From: Candidatus Kuenenia stuttgartensis
Lineage (GTDB): Bacteria; Planctomycetota; Planctomycetia; Planctomycetales; Planctomycetaceae
Reading direction: 5' to 3'
DNA: 48,596 nucleotides
Assembly: GCA_945904015.1 (NCBI GenBank)
Contig: CAMDPK010000036.1
Location: 1 to 48,596 of the forward strand
Of the stretch, positions 26,751 to 36,159 are shown piece after piece. The notes under the pieces are model-generated. The model saw nothing but the letters and a program-made list of their open reading frames with translations. It had not been told where the DNA came from and did not search any database. Numbering within the stretch: position 1 is the stretch's first letter; each line of letters opens with the position of its first letter. The position numbers and the translations under genes are program-made.

Positions 26751-27608
26751 ATGCATGTCACGATCACCGCCGTCGGCCCGGATAATCGCGGTTTGGCCGA
26801 CCCTATCATTCACTACCTCGCATCGGCGGGGGCGAACATCCACGAAATTCAGATGTACGACCACGACACTGAAAAGCTTTTTGCGATGTTTACTCGCGTA
26901 GACTGGCCCGCGGACCAAGAGCCGATCGAGACACTGCGGCAGCGCATGAATCAGATCGGCGAAATGAAGGGCTTGTCGATCCGAACGTGGTCGCTCGATG
27001 AGCACGCTCGACCGCCGCGACTGGCCATCTGCGCGACTTATCGGCCGGAACCGGCTCTGGCGGTGCTGCGATCCATTCGTGACGGACGGCTGAAGGGGAC
27101 TCCGGCCGTGATGATCGGCAACCGTCCCGCTTGTCGTGGCGTCGCCGAGCAATTCGGCATCGACTGGCACGATGTCGGAGACTCGAAAGGCAATCCCGAC
27201 AACGCGCGGATGGTTGAACTCTTCGACCAGTACAACGTCGATTACATCCTGCTGGCTCGCTACATGCGGATCCTACCGCCGAGCACTTGTTGGCGTTTCG
27301 CTGGTGGTCGAATCGTCAATCTGCATCACGGACTACTGCCACCGTTCCCCGGATTCCATCCGTATGAGGATGCCTACGCTCGCAACATGCTGACTTTTGG
27401 AGCGACGATTCACTTCATCGTCCCTGAACTCGATGCTGGCAACCAAATCATTCATCAGAGCACGTTCACCGTGACGCCAGGAACTCCGCTGGAGGCGATC
27501 AAGCGACAGGGAGAAGGAGACCACGAACCGTCGTGTCTTGTCGAAGGCATCCGCCGCGTCGTGGATCGGGAAGTCGAACTGCATTTTCACCGTGTTGTGC
27601 GGCGATAA
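26751..27608 (+). CDS. purU: Formyltetrahydrofolate deformylase (PurU-like)
   Basis: 285 residues, the normal PurU length. PurU cleaves 10-formyl-tetrahydrofolate to formate and tetrahydrofolate. An N-terminal ACT domain (VGPDNRGLADPIIHYLASAG, then EIQMYDHDTEKLFAMFTRV) is followed by a formyl-transferase domain with LARYMRILPP, the catalytic His in VNLHHGLLPPFPG (about 191), and Asp in PELDAGNQIIHQ (about 226). Some positions differ from proteobacterial PurU (for example HPYEDAYARNMLTFGATIH), so a related deformylase is possible. ATG 26751 has AAAGGA 8 nt upstream. Confidence 0.88.
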   Translation: MHVTITAVGPDNRGLADPIIHYLASAGANIHEIQMYDHDTEKLFAMFTRVDWPADQEPIETLRQRMNQIGEMKGLSIRTWSLDEHARPPRLAICATYRPEPALAVLRSIRDGRLKGTPAVMIGNRPACRGVAEQFGIDWHDVGDSKGNPDNARMVELFDQYNVDYILLARYMRILPPSTCWRFAGGRIVNLHHGLLPPFPGFHPYEDAYARNMLTFGATIHFIVPELDAGNQIIHQSTFTVTPGTPLEAIKRQGEGDHEPSCLVEGIRRVVDREVELHFHRVVRR

Positions 27609-27667
27609 TCCCGATCGAAGTGCGGAGAACGCGATGGTTCGTTTGTCTCGGACACGACAGCGGCAGA

Positions 27668-29509
27668 TCATTCAGGAACTGGTTCGAGTCCTTCGCGAAT
27701 CACCCACTGCCGGTCTGTCGTCAACGCTGGCACCTGTTGAACCTGCCCCGACGGCCAAACGATTTCCGCGGACGGAATCGAATCCGCGTCTCCGAGTCCG
27801 AAGAACAGTCGTGGATCAACGGTGGATGCGAAGCTGGTGCCCCCTTTGACTTGATGGACCTGAGTCTTGGAACCGCAAGTCAATTTCACGACGGCACCGA
27901 TTGGCAGACGCGGACTTTCGCGGCCGATCAGCAGCAGCGACAGCCAGTGATGCGATGTTTTCGTCGAGTTCATCAACAGCACAACCGGTTGGTTCAGGCG
28001 AGAAATCACCAGATCCACATCTCCGTCACCATCCAAGTCCCCCGCCGCTGATCCTCGTCCCTCGTGACTTTCTCGGAAGTATGGGCCGACGCTCGCAGCC
28101 ACGTTGACAAGTCGCTTGCCGTTTTGATTGTCAAATAGCAACGGAGTTTGTCGGACGGTCGTGTTTTCTGGGTAGCGAATGACATGACCGTTCGACACGA
28201 ACGGATCTTCGTCGCCGTCCTGGTCGAAGTCGGCAAAGGCGGTGCCCCAGCCCACGTACAACGCCCCGACAGCGGTGATCCCCGATCCCTGGCTGACGTG
28301 CTGAAAGAAGCATTTTCCGTCGTTGCGATACAGCGCATTACTTTCCCGCTCAAAGTTCACGACCCACAAATCTGGCCGGCCGTCCAAATTGAAATCGCCG
28401 ACATCGACTCCCATGCTTCCATCGGGAGTCCCCGATTGGCTCAAGGCCGTTCCGCTGATCATTCCCACTTCCTCGAAGTTTCCGGTGCCATCATTCTGAT
28501 AGAGAAAATTCGGAACAGTGTCATTGCCCACATACACATCGACGTCGCCATCAAGGTCCAGGTCGGCGGTCAGCACTCCCAAACCTTTGCCGCCGGGAAC
28601 CAGTCCAGATTCCTGAGTGACGTCACGGAACGATCCGTCGCCCGTGCTGAAGTACATCGTGTGAGGCAATCCGATGAATTCACGCGGCGGACACGATTCG
28701 CGAGTCCCCGGTTTGGGACCCGCGCAGAACGGGTGCTTTTGGAACGACCAATCGGCATAGTGAGACACGTAGACGTCCAACGCGCCGTCCCCGTTGAAAT
28801 CACCCCACGCCGCGGCGGTGCTCCACATCGAATCGGTCAGTCCAGACGACTTTGCAACTTCCTCAAACGTGCCGTCGCCTCGGTTCCACAGCAACATCAG
28901 GCCGCCATATCCGGTCATTAGGACATCGCAGAATCCGTCGTTGTCGAAGTCCGCCGCCGCGGCCCCGTGGCTGTAGAAAGTGGTCATCGCGGCTCCCGCT
29001 TCCGATGTGACCTCCGTGAAATGCCAATCACCATCATTCCGATAAATCGCATGGGGCCAGCCGAGCACATCGCGCACGTTTCCACGCTTCTCGCTGTAGT
29101 GTCCGCCGCCGGGAAGGCACAAATCCAAGTCGCCGTCGTTGTCGAAATCGAACAGTCCGACCCCGCCACCGAGCGACTCCAAAATGGCGACCTCCCCCGC
29201 CTCGTTCCCGTTGCGATATGTGAACTTCACTCCCGAATGCTCTGTGGCGTTCTCAAATCGAATGTCCGTTGACACCGCCGAGGCACCGCCGGCTGGTGAC
29301 TTACCTGGCTTGACGGAGGCGCTTCCTGGCGGACTACTCGGAGATGTCCTACCCGAACAACCCATGATGGCCAGCAAGAAACAACACACGATCCGGGAAG
29401 TCTTCCAGCCGTGTTTCGTCGTCGCTCGGCCAGCCTGGAGTTGTGCGGCTTCGCGGTCTGCCACGCTCGGACGTGGTTCAAGCCACACCGCAGAAAAGAA
29501 TTCGTTCAT
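27668..29509 (-). CDS. FG-GAP/VCBS repeat lipoprotein with C-terminal ASPIC/UnbV domain (1)
   Basis: 613 residues. A signal sequence (IVCCFLLAIMGCSG) ends in a lipobox-like IMGC, so it is probably a lipoprotein. At least seven FG-GAP blades with calcium-binding DxDxDGxxD loops follow (DFDNDGDLDLCLPG, DFNGDGALDVYVSH, DLDLDGDVDVYVGND, DFNLDGRPDLWVVNF, DLDGDGDVDLVISRL), forming a beta-propeller. The last 90 residues are the ASPIC/UnbV domain (HWLSLLLIGRES, GGTSFASTVDPRLFFGLGD, IVWPSGQVQ). Role: calcium-stabilised extracellular binding or adhesion, inferred. ATG 29509 has a weak ribosome site. Divergent from a TPR gene. Confidence 0.9.
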   Translation of the reverse strand: MNEFFSAVWLEPRPSVADREAAQLQAGRATTKHGWKTSRIVCCFLLAIMGCSGRTSPSSPPGSASVKPGKSPAGGASAVSTDIRFENATEHSGVKFTYRNGNEAGEVAILESLGGGVGLFDFDNDGDLDLCLPGGGHYSEKRGNVRDVLGWPHAIYRNDGDWHFTEVTSEAGAAMTTFYSHGAAAADFDNDGFCDVLMTGYGGLMLLWNRGDGTFEEVAKSSGLTDSMWSTAAAWGDFNGDGALDVYVSHYADWSFQKHPFCAGPKPGTRESCPPREFIGLPHTMYFSTGDGSFRDVTQESGLVPGGKGLGVLTADLDLDGDVDVYVGNDTVPNFLYQNDGTGNFEEVGMISGTALSQSGTPDGSMGVDVGDFNLDGRPDLWVVNFERESNALYRNDGKCFFQHVSQGSGITAVGALYVGWGTAFADFDQDGDEDPFVSNGHVIRYPENTTVRQTPLLFDNQNGKRLVNVAASVGPYFRESHEGRGSAAGDLDGDGDVDLVISRLNQPVVLLMNSTKTSHHWLSLLLIGRESPRLPIGAVVKLTCGSKTQVHQVKGGTSFASTVDPRLFFGLGDADSIPSAEIVWPSGQVQQVPALTTDRQWVIREGLEPVPE

Positions 29510-29824
29510 CAAGAGGACTTTCGTTTCAGAGCGTCGCAGTGGGCGACGGAAAATGGTTTCACAATTCAGTCACACAAGCTGTCGGAGGCCCCGCAAAACG
29601 GTCAACAGGCCCGACGGCTGTTTGGCTGGCCACAGCCAAGGCGGCCTCGGCTTTTCCTTTCGTGTCCGTTCTTCGATTATACTTCGCGCGAGTGAACGAT
29701 CTTCGTCGCAGCCCGGTTGTGAAAAACGATTCAAACAAGAAGTTTTGGTTCCTGGCCCCTTCCCGTCCTAACGTTGCACGCCGGTGGCGATGGGCGAATC
29801 AACCTCCTCCTGAGCTGCGCGGAC
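29510..29824. other. Divergent intergenic region (315 bp)
   Basis: This lies between the start codons of the first ASPIC/UnbV lipoprotein gene and the TPR gene, so it should hold promoters for both. It contains a GC-rich stretch around 29580-29655 with possible short hairpins (AGGCC/GGCCT), but no supported gene, terminator or operator could be defined. Confidence 0.5.
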
Positions 29825-31087
29825 ATGAGTTGTATGCAGGCATCACGCAAGATCAAGATCACGCTCCTTATTCTGATTCTCGTGTCGTTGGGATTCGTCG
29901 TCCTCTATTTCGATGACTGGCGGTCTTCGAGACAGTTGGCGATTGCTCGACGAGCGCTCCAAGACCGTGATGCGGACAAAGCCTTGGACGCAACCCGCGA
30001 AGCAGCGCGGATGACTCCACACAATGGCGAAGTCCACTTCACCATGGCTCGGGCGTTTCGCCGCCAGGGGCAATTGGACAAAATGCGAGATTCCCTGGAA
30101 CGGGCGGCCAAATTCGGAGTGACTCGCAACCGGATCCAGCGTGAAGAATGGATGGCAATGGCTCAAGCGGGCCAACTGAAAGAAGCCCGACCTTACCTGA
30201 GCGAACTGTTGATGAATCCCGGCGGCGATGGTCCAGAAATCTGTGAAGCGTATGTCAAGGGTTACTTTCTGATCTATCAATTTCCAGAAGCCTTCCAGAT
30301 CCTGGACGCTTGGGAGAAAGACTATCCGTCCGACCCCCAACCCCATGTCTTCCGCGCGACGGCGAGCAGCGAGGTCGCCAATTGGAATGCCACTGCCAAG
30401 TCCCTCCGCAGAGCACTCGAACTGGCACCGAATCGCAACGACATCCGCATCGAACTGGCGACGACCTTGCGGATTTTGAAAGAAACGGACGAGGCCGCGC
30501 AACTGCTCGAACAGGCTCGGAAAAGCCAGCCCAACAACCCCGAAGTCCTCGTCGGTTGGGCGCAAGTTCTCCGGGATCGTGGGCAGGTCGATCAGGCGCA
30601 ATCGATGTTGGATCGCGTGTTGCAGGAAGTCCCCAAACACGTTGTAGCACTCCGGTTGCTCGGAGAAATTCACTCGTCAGCCGGGCGATTCACGGAAGCG
30701 ATCCAGCTTTTGGAGGATTGCGTGGCGATCAAAAGCAAAGACGAAAAGGCACGGTATGCATTGGGGACTGCCTTGCAAGGAGTCGGACGAGCTTCCGAGG
30801 CAAAACAGCATTTTGAGTTTGTCGCCAAAACCGTTGAAGCCAATCATCGCCTCGATCAATTGCTCACGGCAGTTCGTATCAAGAATGATGATGTCGCGGC
30901 ACGCTTTGAAATCGCCGAAGTGCTGCGAGTCACCGGTGAACCACAAGAACGTTTGCTTTGGCTGCGCAGCGTCATCGCGTTGGATCCAGCACACAAAGCC
31001 GCTCACGCTGAACTGGCCAAATGCTACGCGGAGTTGGGGAATCTGGAAGAGTCCAAAAAACATAGCCGATTGGCCGAGGCCGATTAG
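29825..31087 (+). CDS. Membrane-anchored TPR protein (1)
   Basis: About 420 residues. The start is ATG 29825 or ATG 29834; neither has a strong ribosome site, and TTG 29774 is unlikely. One N-terminal transmembrane helix (IKITLLILILVSLGFVVLYF) anchors a large domain of helical TPR repeats (e.g. AEAQ/ALDR-type motifs: RRALELAPNRNDIRIELAT, DRVLQEVPKHVVALRLLGE, GRFTEAIQLLEDCVAI). Such proteins scaffold complexes at the membrane; the partner may be the adjacent ASPIC/UnbV lipoproteins, since the two families often co-occur. Convergent with the TPR gene at 31174. Confidence 0.85.
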   Translation: MSCMQASRKIKITLLILILVSLGFVVLYFDDWRSSRQLAIARRALQDRDADKALDATREAARMTPHNGEVHFTMARAFRRQGQLDKMRDSLERAAKFGVTRNRIQREEWMAMAQAGQLKEARPYLSELLMNPGGDGPEICEAYVKGYFLIYQFPEAFQILDAWEKDYPSDPQPHVFRATASSEVANWNATAKSLRRALELAPNRNDIRIELATTLRILKETDEAAQLLEQARKSQPNNPEVLVGWAQVLRDRGQVDQAQSMLDRVLQEVPKHVVALRLLGEIHSSAGRFTEAIQLLEDCVAIKSKDEKARYALGTALQGVGRASEAKQHFEFVAKTVEANHRLDQLLTAVRIKNDDVAARFEIAEVLRVTGEPQERLLWLRSVIALDPAHKAAHAELAKCYAELGNLEESKKHSRLAEAD

Positions 31088-31173
31088 TCGTCGTCAGCGT
31101 CAGTCTGGCCACGCTCCGAGTCGTGACGTTGCCAACAACATGCATACTCGGCGCTCCAAGAACTTGCGACACG

Positions 31174-32433
31174 TCAACGCTGAATTTCTTTGATTGACTT
31201 AACTCGATGTTGGCAACTGGCTGCGGCTTGACGCCACTGTTTTGCCTGCGCGGAATCCCCCATTTCATCGAAGATCGATGCCAGTTTCAGTCGAGAATCC
31301 ACGTCTTCAGGTTGTGACCAAATGACGTCCATCAACTCCAGGCTCCGGCTTCGGAATTTCAACAATCGTTGTGACTGAGACAGGAGTTCCTGCTGACGCG
31401 GTTGATTCCCAAGTCGTCCGTGAACTTGCGCCAACAAGAACGTCACATCGGGATCATTTGGATTTGTGTCAAATACGGCTTCGAGTAGCTGAGCGTGTTC
31501 CGGGGTCACGGCCTGCTGCATGCCGACTTTGACGAGCGCGATGACTGCGGCCTGTTGGTTCTCGTCGCGTTCCAGAGCGATCCGGCACTCCCGTTCGGCC
31601 TCGGCGAGTTGTCCGAGACCGAGAAAACATTCGGCACGCAGAATCTGCAATTCGACCGATGGATTGGAGAGTGCCGCGATCTGATTCAGTCCCTTTTCGA
31701 ATTGACCATCTCGCACCAGACACCTCACAAGATATGTCAGCACAGGACCGCCAGACGATACGTCGGACTCCGTATTCGAGGGGATTAACCTTAGTGCCCG
31801 TTGATATTCCTCGGCGGCTTTTTGATATCGGCCATAGCGATAGAGAATCGAAGCTTGCAGAATGTGTGAACGAGGATTGTCTGGTTGAATCTCGGCGGCC
31901 AATTGCAACTCGTGCATGGCCTGGCCAAACATATGTGAATCGTGATAGATCACCCCCAACCAAAGATGAGCCGCGAAACTTCGGGGGAATTCCTGGGCGA
32001 GCGTCGCGAATGTTTGCTCGGCGTGGTACCACTGGTTCCGCCAATAATAGTTCCGCCCCAGAAGCTCAAGCGCGTATGGTCGCAATGCACCGGATGCATT
32101 TGACGCCTGAATTCGAGCTTCTGCGGCATCAAAGTCCCGGCGTATCAGGTACAGCGAGGCGTCCAATACCAGGTAGGCGCTGCCGTATTGACGCTGCCGC
32201 ATCAGGCCATCGATGGTTTTCTCAACCTCGTCGATTCGCAGAGCCTCAAGCGACTCCCACGCTTCGAAAAACTCGGGCGGAAGGGAGGTTGCTCCGGCAG
32301 CCACACGCCATCGAATCGACACAACGATTACCGCAATTGTCACGATGGCCATTGCGGTCCATCCCAGGCGAACGCTCCACCCTTGCCGATGGCTGGTGAT
32401 CGATTCGCCGTGACCTGGAGCGGCTTTCGACAT
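31174..32433 (-). CDS. Membrane-anchored TPR protein (2)
   Basis: 419 residues. ATG 32433 has GGGAG 8 nt upstream. One transmembrane helix near residue 30 (AMAIVTIAVIVVSI), then TPR units (ALRIDEVEKTIDGLMRQRQY, LEAVFDTNPNDPDVTFLLAQ, SRLKLASIFDEMGDSAQAKQ). It begins 30 bp after the stop of TPR protein 3 on the same strand and shares its architecture (same segment order, e.g. HLWLGVIYHDSHMFGQAMHE vs HLWLGVIYYDQMQFDRFFRE), so the two probably arose by tandem duplication. Confidence 0.87.
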   Translation of the reverse strand: MSKAAPGHGESITSHRQGWSVRLGWTAMAIVTIAVIVVSIRWRVAAGATSLPPEFFEAWESLEALRIDEVEKTIDGLMRQRQYGSAYLVLDASLYLIRRDFDAAEARIQASNASGALRPYALELLGRNYYWRNQWYHAEQTFATLAQEFPRSFAAHLWLGVIYHDSHMFGQAMHELQLAAEIQPDNPRSHILQASILYRYGRYQKAAEEYQRALRLIPSNTESDVSSGGPVLTYLVRCLVRDGQFEKGLNQIAALSNPSVELQILRAECFLGLGQLAEAERECRIALERDENQQAAVIALVKVGMQQAVTPEHAQLLEAVFDTNPNDPDVTFLLAQVHGRLGNQPRQQELLSQSQRLLKFRSRSLELMDVIWSQPEDVDSRLKLASIFDEMGDSAQAKQWRQAAASCQHRVKSIKEIQR

Positions 32434-32463
32434 CACGAAAACTCCCAATCTTCGACGCGCCAA

Positions 32464-33636
32464 CTAACGATTCGGCCCACCTGACGACGACACCGAGTCT
32501 CTCGCTACGGAATACATCTTTGCCAATCCTGGTTCGCCCATTTCAACGGACAGCATCTCGGCTCGCTTCAGAGCCTCCGCGTCGTTGGGGTTCTTGAGAA
32601 TACGTTGCATCAGATCGCCATGCTCCTTCTTGATCTCATCCGCAGCTTTCAACCGCTTGATGGCCAACTCGTAGTCCCCTTGCCGTCCCAATTTCAGGTA
32701 TGCCCTCGAAAGCAAAAAATGCGCTCCCTGGTAATGAGGGGCCGTCATCAATAGCTCATTCAGAAAAATGATTGCTTCCTCCGAACGGCCACTGTCAATG
32801 TAGATTTGACTGGCAAACTGCAAGACTCGCCGCGCATGAGGCCCGGCCTTCAGGCCCTGCTCAACACAATTGTTGACAGCCTCGTCACCACTTCCGAGGT
32901 TCAGATGAGCTTCGCCGAGCATCGCCCACAGATCCCCCGAGGGATCGGGCACTTTCGAAATGAGTTCCACAACGCCCGAGTAATCACGGTTGAAAAGCAA
33001 CGCTTGGGCTAAGTGACCGACGATATCTTCTTGATCCGAAATCCCACCCAGCCGCAGTGCCTCTTGAAAGTGATGGGCCGACTCGGAAAAGCGATCAACG
33101 CGATGGTACATTAACCCCATCAATCGATGCGGACGAAAATCGTCGGGAGCCAGTCGAATGGTTCGCTCCATCTCTCGGAAGAAACGATCGAACTGCATCT
33201 GATCGTAATAGATCACCCCCAGCCAAAGATGCACACCACTGTGTGAGGGATCCTCGCGGACGAGCGAAAGAAACTGTTCTTCCGCCTCACGCAAGGCACC
33301 AAGGGAGTAAAATGTCTCGCCCCGAACGTACCGCGCCTCTGGGCGTTCTCGCCAGGCGGGATCGAGACGCTTCAGCTTTTTGACAGCGTCCGCGGCTTGA
33401 CCTTGGCGCGACAAAACCCCCGCTTCCAAAATCAGCCGTTGATCACGAAACGTCGGATCATGGAGGCTCGCAGCAATCACCTGCTCCGACACCGAGTCGT
33501 CCCATTTGAGACGTGCGGCCCAAGCCGACTCAAATGATGGCACCCTTGCGAGCCGAATCGTTTTGACGATTCCGAAAACCAGCACTCCTGACAGCAAACC
33601 CAAAATGACTAGAAGTGAAAACCGGCGAGTAGTCAT
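32464..33636 (-). CDS. Membrane-anchored TPR protein (3)
   Basis: 390 residues. ATG 33636 begins an anchor helix (FSLLVILGLLSGVLVFGIV) followed by a TPR array (SLGALREAEEQFLSLVREDP, DRFSESAHHFQEALRLGGI, GRSEEAIIFLNELLMTAPHY). No clear ribosome-binding site is visible. The frame upstream is open through a palindromic repeat (33653-33748) and should not be included. It is downstream of the CarboxypepD-like lipoprotein and DUF1559 genes on the same strand. Confidence 0.86.
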   Translation of the reverse strand: MTTRRFSLLVILGLLSGVLVFGIVKTIRLARVPSFESAWAARLKWDDSVSEQVIAASLHDPTFRDQRLILEAGVLSRQGQAADAVKKLKRLDPAWRERPEARYVRGETFYSLGALREAEEQFLSLVREDPSHSGVHLWLGVIYYDQMQFDRFFREMERTIRLAPDDFRPHRLMGLMYHRVDRFSESAHHFQEALRLGGISDQEDIVGHLAQALLFNRDYSGVVELISKVPDPSGDLWAMLGEAHLNLGSGDEAVNNCVEQGLKAGPHARRVLQFASQIYIDSGRSEEAIIFLNELLMTAPHYQGAHFLLSRAYLKLGRQGDYELAIKRLKAADEIKKEHGDLMQRILKNPNDAEALKRAEMLSVEMGEPGLAKMYSVARDSVSSSGGPNR

Positions 33637-33652
33637 TTTGGACCGAGAGCTG

Positions 33653-33748
33653 TCCGAAAAGTGGGAGGGCGAGATTCCCGCCAAGACACGAACGATGGAA
33701 AACATAGTTGGGCTGGAGCCTCGCCGTCCCAAAATCCAGCTTTTCGGA
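33653..33748. repeat. Inverted-repeat element upstream of TPR gene 3
   Basis: The 9-bp ends TCCGAAAAG (33653-33661) and CTTTTCGGA (33740-33748) are exact reverse complements and flank a 78-bp centre with further partial symmetry (GGCGAG near one end, CTCGCC near the other). It fills most of the gap between the lipoprotein stop and TPR gene 3 and has the look of a small dispersed element. No target-site duplication was recognised. Confidence 0.6.
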
Positions 33749-33783
33749 TAGCCTCTCAAAGCCAGGGGCGATTCAGTGGTGGA

Positions 33784-34293
33784 CTAGGGCTTAAGATCAA
33801 AATTGAACTCATTCTTGCTGCCAAGAACCACAGCCCGTTTGAAGCCAGACTCCTTGGGATTGGCATATTTCTTCGGAATCGCAGTTTTTGCTGCTAGGGA
33901 TTTCTCCGCATTTTTTCGAAAACCAGCTCCACCATCCACATTCACTTTTCCAGATTGCATATCGTTTATGGAAATGCCCGACACGCCACCAGAATCTTTC
34001 GACATCTGAACGATGGACACCGAGTTCTCACCGACAATCGCACCATCATCAGTATTGAACGTCGTCAGTTTGTATTCGCCTTTGTCGTTAGTGATGCCCA
34101 TCGAAGATCTCGGTGAATCTTGGACCTGAAAGATGATCTGGACCCCTTCCACAGGCTTCCCGTCCAGCGAAACAATTCCCTTGACCGGTGCAATTGTGGG
34201 ATCACCCGAGCCGCCACATCCAAGCGAGCTTGTACAGACTACCAAGAGGCACAGACAGCCGAACCTCCAAGCTCGGTCAACATTGGTTCGCAT
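33784..34293 (-). CDS. Small lipoprotein with carboxypeptidase regulatory-like beta-sandwich
   Basis: 169 residues. ATG 34293 has GAGAGG 8 nt upstream; the signal peptide ends in SSLGC, a lipobox. The core (APVKGIVSLDGKPVEGVQII, TNDKGEYKLTTF) matches the CarboxypepD_reg-like fold found in many planctomycete surface proteins; the family is described as transthyretin-like. It lies 103 bp downstream of the DUF1559 gene, a pairing very common in the phylum. A role in surface assembly is inferred. Confidence 0.85.
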   Translation of the reverse strand: MRTNVDRAWRFGCLCLLVVCTSSLGCGGSGDPTIAPVKGIVSLDGKPVEGVQIIFQVQDSPRSSMGITNDKGEYKLTTFNTDDGAIVGENSVSIVQMSKDSGGVSGISINDMQSGKVNVDGGAGFRKNAEKSLAAKTAIPKKYANPKESGFKRAVVLGSKNEFNFDLKP

Positions 34294-34334
34294 CGAATTC
34301 ACCTCTCACGATCTTGCAAACTACACAAAGAATA

Positions 34335-34374
34335 ATTCACCAAGGCCTGCCAAAATGGATGCGCCTTGGTGAAT
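34335..34374 (-). terminator. Intercistronic hairpin between DUF1559 and lipoprotein genes
   Basis: A perfect 12-bp stem, ATTCACCAAGGC (34335-34346) with GCCTTGGTGAAT (34363-34374), and a 16-nt loop. On the minus strand it is followed by a T-rich run (TATTCTTTG). It starts 23 bp after the DUF1559 stop. The weak U-tract suggests partial termination or 3'-end protection, which would give more DUF1559 than lipoprotein message. Confidence 0.7.
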
Positions 34375-34396
34375 CACGAGCGATCAAATACTCGGC

Positions 34397-35476
34397 CTAG
34401 AACTGAGGCACGGTTTTGCCATCACGGCGATCACCCAACCGTTGGTAGGTGTCGTAACTGATATTCGTTGAGAGGAACCGAACGGTCCCGTCACAGAACA
34501 GGTAGTGCGCCCCACCTTGGTGCTTTGACTTAAAACCTTGTGCCGTGTTGTGGTTGTCGTAATAGTTGCATTCTCCGAGTGGCCCAGAGAAATCGACCTT
34601 ACAGGAATCGTAATTGATCGGGATCATCGTCGTGGCGGTTCGGGACGGACCAGGCGAACCCCAGCCAGCCAGGAACCACGAGGTACAACTCGGACGGACT
34701 TCACCCATCATGATGGTGCTTGACGTGCCATCCGAGATTTGACCCATCTTGGCGCCATATCCGCCAGTGCCGAAAACTCCCGAGACGCTGTTGGGATCAT
34801 TGGAAAATGCCCACCACGCGATACCACCACTCGGCCACATACTCGCGTTTTTGAAATATCCTCCCGGATCCCCTTGCGCACCTGTAGCGGTCCCATCAAA
34901 TGCCGTGCTATGCGGCATGCAGCCATTGCCCCAAAACATTTGCGCACCAGCGGAGGGCATGTAATTCGTGATACCAGCCTCGCCCCATACTCTCGTGTTT
35001 TGGTCGTATGTTGGGCAGATGAGAGTTGCCAGAGACGTCTTACTGATCTCGCTGATGTTCGGTACATTCGGTGTGACAACGCCAGGAACTCTCTTCCTGG
35101 GTACCGCCTGATAATCGTCACCTGGTGTCACCCAGTCGATTTGTTTGTAGAGGGCTGAATTTTCGGTATACGGCAGCAACATCACAAATACCGAACCTTT
35201 GTAGGAACCACCCGCACCGCCCACACCCTGCCAAGCGTGCCAGACGTCGGTGGACGAGTTAATCGGGAATTGTTTGTTGCTTTCCTCGTAATTATGCACC
35301 GCCAAACCGAGCTGCTTCAGGTTGTTCTTACACTGCGAGCGCCGTGCAGCTTCACGGGCCTGTTGCACGGCGGGCAAAAGTAACGCGATGAGGACCGCGA
35401 TGATTGCAATCACGACAAGGAGTTCAATGAGCGTGAACCCTCGCCAACGGGACAAAATTTTTCGCTGACTGAACAT
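34397..35476 (-). CDS. DUF1559 protein with type IV pilin-like N-terminus
   Basis: 359 residues. ATG 35476 has GGAGG 5 nt upstream; ATG 35488 is upstream but overlaps that site. The N-terminus, RGFTLIELLVVIAIIAVLI, is a class III (prepilin) signal: cleavage before Phe14, Glu at +5. The remainder is the DUF1559 region, ending in the H-X9-DG motif (HQGGAHYLFCDG). DUF1559 proteins are very numerous in Planctomycetes and are thought to be surface or secretion-linked pseudopilins. No assembly ATPase is nearby. Confidence 0.93.
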   Translation of the reverse strand: MFSQRKILSRWRGFTLIELLVVIAIIAVLIALLLPAVQQAREAARRSQCKNNLKQLGLAVHNYEESNKQFPINSSTDVWHAWQGVGGAGGSYKGSVFVMLLPYTENSALYKQIDWVTPGDDYQAVPRKRVPGVVTPNVPNISEISKTSLATLICPTYDQNTRVWGEAGITNYMPSAGAQMFWGNGCMPHSTAFDGTATGAQGDPGGYFKNASMWPSGGIAWWAFSNDPNSVSGVFGTGGYGAKMGQISDGTSSTIMMGEVRPSCTSWFLAGWGSPGPSRTATTMIPINYDSCKVDFSGPLGECNYYDNHNTAQGFKSKHQGGAHYLFCDGTVRFLSTNISYDTYQRLGDRRDGKTVPQF

Positions 35477-36159
35477 GCGAACCTCCATTTTTTAAGAAAT
35501 GTCAAAAAACATGAAAAGACTCGACGTACCCCGTACGTGATTCAATCGTACGAACCCGACTAGGCCTCGGCGAAATGCTGATGTGCGGAGGCGATTAAAT
35601 CGGTTAAGGTTTCGATTTGCAACAAGGAAAAGAGAATTTGGATTTAGAAATTGCGGGAGCTGAAGTTTTTCCTTTTTCCTGAAGGGACCAATCTTTCAAG
35701 TGGTATCGGCCGTTGCTGGAGAAATCACCCTGAGATCCCGCTGGCGAAGCTAAGTGGACCCGCAGAGAAAAGTAGGCAGTGGGATAGGCTTCCAGCCTGT
35801 CATTTCGCGGAGAATCTGACAGACTGGAAGCCTATCCCACGATGCGGGTCCACTTAGTATTCAAGGCCAGATAAACTCAAACCAATTTTGGGTGAGGCTA
35901 GCGTGAGCTACCTTAAGTTTCGATTAAGAGTCGCACAAAGTTTTGGCACTGGACTGAATCATGAAAATCAGAAAGCCGCAGGCCAAGGGAGTTGGCTAAC
36001 GTGGGAAGGGTGCTTCAACTCCAAATATCGGCCGACTGACTCCGGCTGCTAGCCAGCATTTCGTGAGAGGCTTTAGGATTGTTTTAGGATTGTCCGGATG
36101 GCAGAAGATGTGACGAAGGCTCAATTCTCGTGTGAATACTCGCTGGTGTGACTTCGCAG
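35477..36159. other. Long intergenic region (about 680 bp)
   Basis: Between the divergent DUF1559 and second ASPIC/UnbV genes. It contains a 106-bp palindromic element (35751-35856), listed separately. The remainder is AT-richer than the genes, with no supported frame (the longest, 35651-35857, reads through the repeat). It should carry promoters for both genes; none could be assigned reliably. Confidence 0.6.
35751..35856. repeat. Nested palindromic element, 106 bp
   Basis: Outer arms 35751-35764 and 35843-35856 are perfect 14-bp complements (TAAGTGGACCCGCA). Inner arms 35779-35802 and 35817-35840 match in 23 of 24 bases (GTGGGATAGGCTTCCAG then CTGTCA). The centre is 14 nt. Near-perfect arms and a unique position in a long intergenic region suggest a recent, mobile or structured element, MITE- or REP-like. 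Confidence 0.75.

Noticed and set aside
27634..27849. A small plus-strand gene after purU (start MVRLSRTRQRQII) with GGAG upstream
   Set aside because: Most of it is the reverse strand of the ASPIC/UnbV domain, and the later residues show no domain; kept out despite a decent ribosome site.
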